A stretch of DNA of 5,506 nt, taken from contig DASVLJ010000029.1 of assembly GCA_036384915.1 (NCBI GenBank), forward strand, positions 1 to 5,506. The letters run 5' to 3'. Positions 5,180 through 5,506 of this stretch are shown piece by piece (positions within the stretch are counted from its first letter, which is position 1; each line of letters begins with the position of its first letter). This DNA is from PKWO01 sp036384915 (lineage in GTDB: Bacteria; Pseudomonadota; Gammaproteobacteria; Burkholderiales; Burkholderiaceae_D). A program made the translations under genes and the position numbers. The notes beneath the pieces were generated by a model, which saw only the letters and a program-made list of their open reading frames with translations, did no database searches and was not told the origin of the DNA.

Positions 5180-5506
5180 ATGGATTTCTCACAAAACGGG
5201 ACCAGCCCACTGAGGAAATTCAGTGGATTGGGTATCGTTGTACTGGTCCACGTCATAGGTGGATGGTTTTTGATCAATGGATTGGGCCACCGCCTGATCG
5301 AAAAGATCATTCAACCGGTGGAAACGAAGGTGATCGAAGACAAGGTCCCGCCGCCGCCGCCGCCGCCGGACCCGGTACCGCCGCCGCCCAAGGTCGCCGC
5401 CCCGCCGCCGCCGTTCATCCCCCCGCCGGAAGTGCCGGTAACGACGCCGACGCAAAACCCGATCGTCAACTCGACGGCGCAGCAACCGCCGAAGGCCGAC
5501 TTCACC
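5180..5506 (+). CDS. tonB: energy transducer TonB, N-terminal part (runs off the right edge)
   Basis: TonB couples the inner-membrane proton gradient, through ExbB and ExbD, to outer-membrane receptors for siderophores, haem, vitamin B12 and similar ligands. The 109 visible residues show a short cytoplasmic tail, one membrane anchor at about 17-36 with the conserved histidine at 24, and a charged segment (about 38-55). A proline-rich periplasmic spacer follows, with P57-63, P67-70, P75-78 and P81-83. The stretch PPPPFIPPPEV is typical of betaproteobacterial TonB as I know it. The Ser of the SxxxH motif of enteric TonB is Val20 here. The C-terminal receptor-contacting domain lies outside the window, so full length and completeness are unknown; exbB and exbD often follow. 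A run of seven identical CCG codons at 5348-5368 encodes P57-63. Confidence 0.92.
   Translation, partial: MDFSQNGTSPLRKFSGLGIVVLVHVIGGWFLINGLGHRLIEKIIQPVETKVIEDKVPPPPPPPDPVPPPPKVAAPPPPFIPPPEVPVTTPTQNPIVNSTAQQPPKADFT

Noticed and set aside
5189..5485. Minus-strand Arg-rich and Gly-rich ORFs opposite tonB
   Set aside because: They are low-complexity mirror frames of the CCG-rich proline codons of tonB.

Overview
The window reads as chromosomal DNA from a GC-rich betaproteobacterium. The N-terminal part of the TonB protein at the right edge (one membrane helix, then PPPPPPP, PPPP and a PPPPFIPPPEV stretch) looks like TonB proteins of Burkholderiales, most likely Oxalobacteraceae (Massilia, Collimonas or Janthinobacterium type). 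That taxonomic call is inference from remembered family style, not from a search.

Layout. Positions 1-289 hold no convincing gene. They are filled with dyad symmetry, including a roughly 100-bp imperfect palindrome (8-107) just past the end of the operon. Positions 290-4025, on the minus strand, are a compact three-gene ABC importer operon of the peptide/opine/nickel (Dpp/Opp) class. Transcription order is a DppB-type permease (3087-4025), a DppC-type permease (1987-3090) and a single-chain double ATPase (290-1990). Both junctions are ATGA overlaps, so translation is probably coupled. No periplasmic substrate-binding protein is encoded in the window, so the transporter's substrate cannot be stated.

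Positions 4026-5179 are about 1.15 kb without a confidently coding gene. The first half (to about 4562) has the base composition of its neighbours and holds two divergent small ORFs of low confidence. One has a good ribosome binding site; the other ends next to a 12-bp hairpin. The second half (about 4563-5060) is clearly more AT-rich and regulatory in look. It contains several hairpins or palindromes, seven copies of the heptamer GAAAATT counting both strands, and a sigma70-type promoter (TTGATA, 16 bp, TATAAT). Positions 5180-5506, on the plus strand, are the start of tonB, with a strong Shine-Dalgarno and a leader of about 157 nt.

How the parts relate. The ABC importer would move an oligopeptide-like or similar solute across the inner membrane. 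TonB would carry proton-motive energy from ExbB/ExbD to outer-membrane receptors. Both are uptake functions, but they are transcribed divergently from a very long spacer, so a joint role is not shown. I found no mobile element with a recognisable transposase, no CRISPR array, no RNA gene of a known family and no defence system. The most unusual items are the large palindrome downstream of the operon and the dyad- and motif-rich AT-rich region upstream of tonB.
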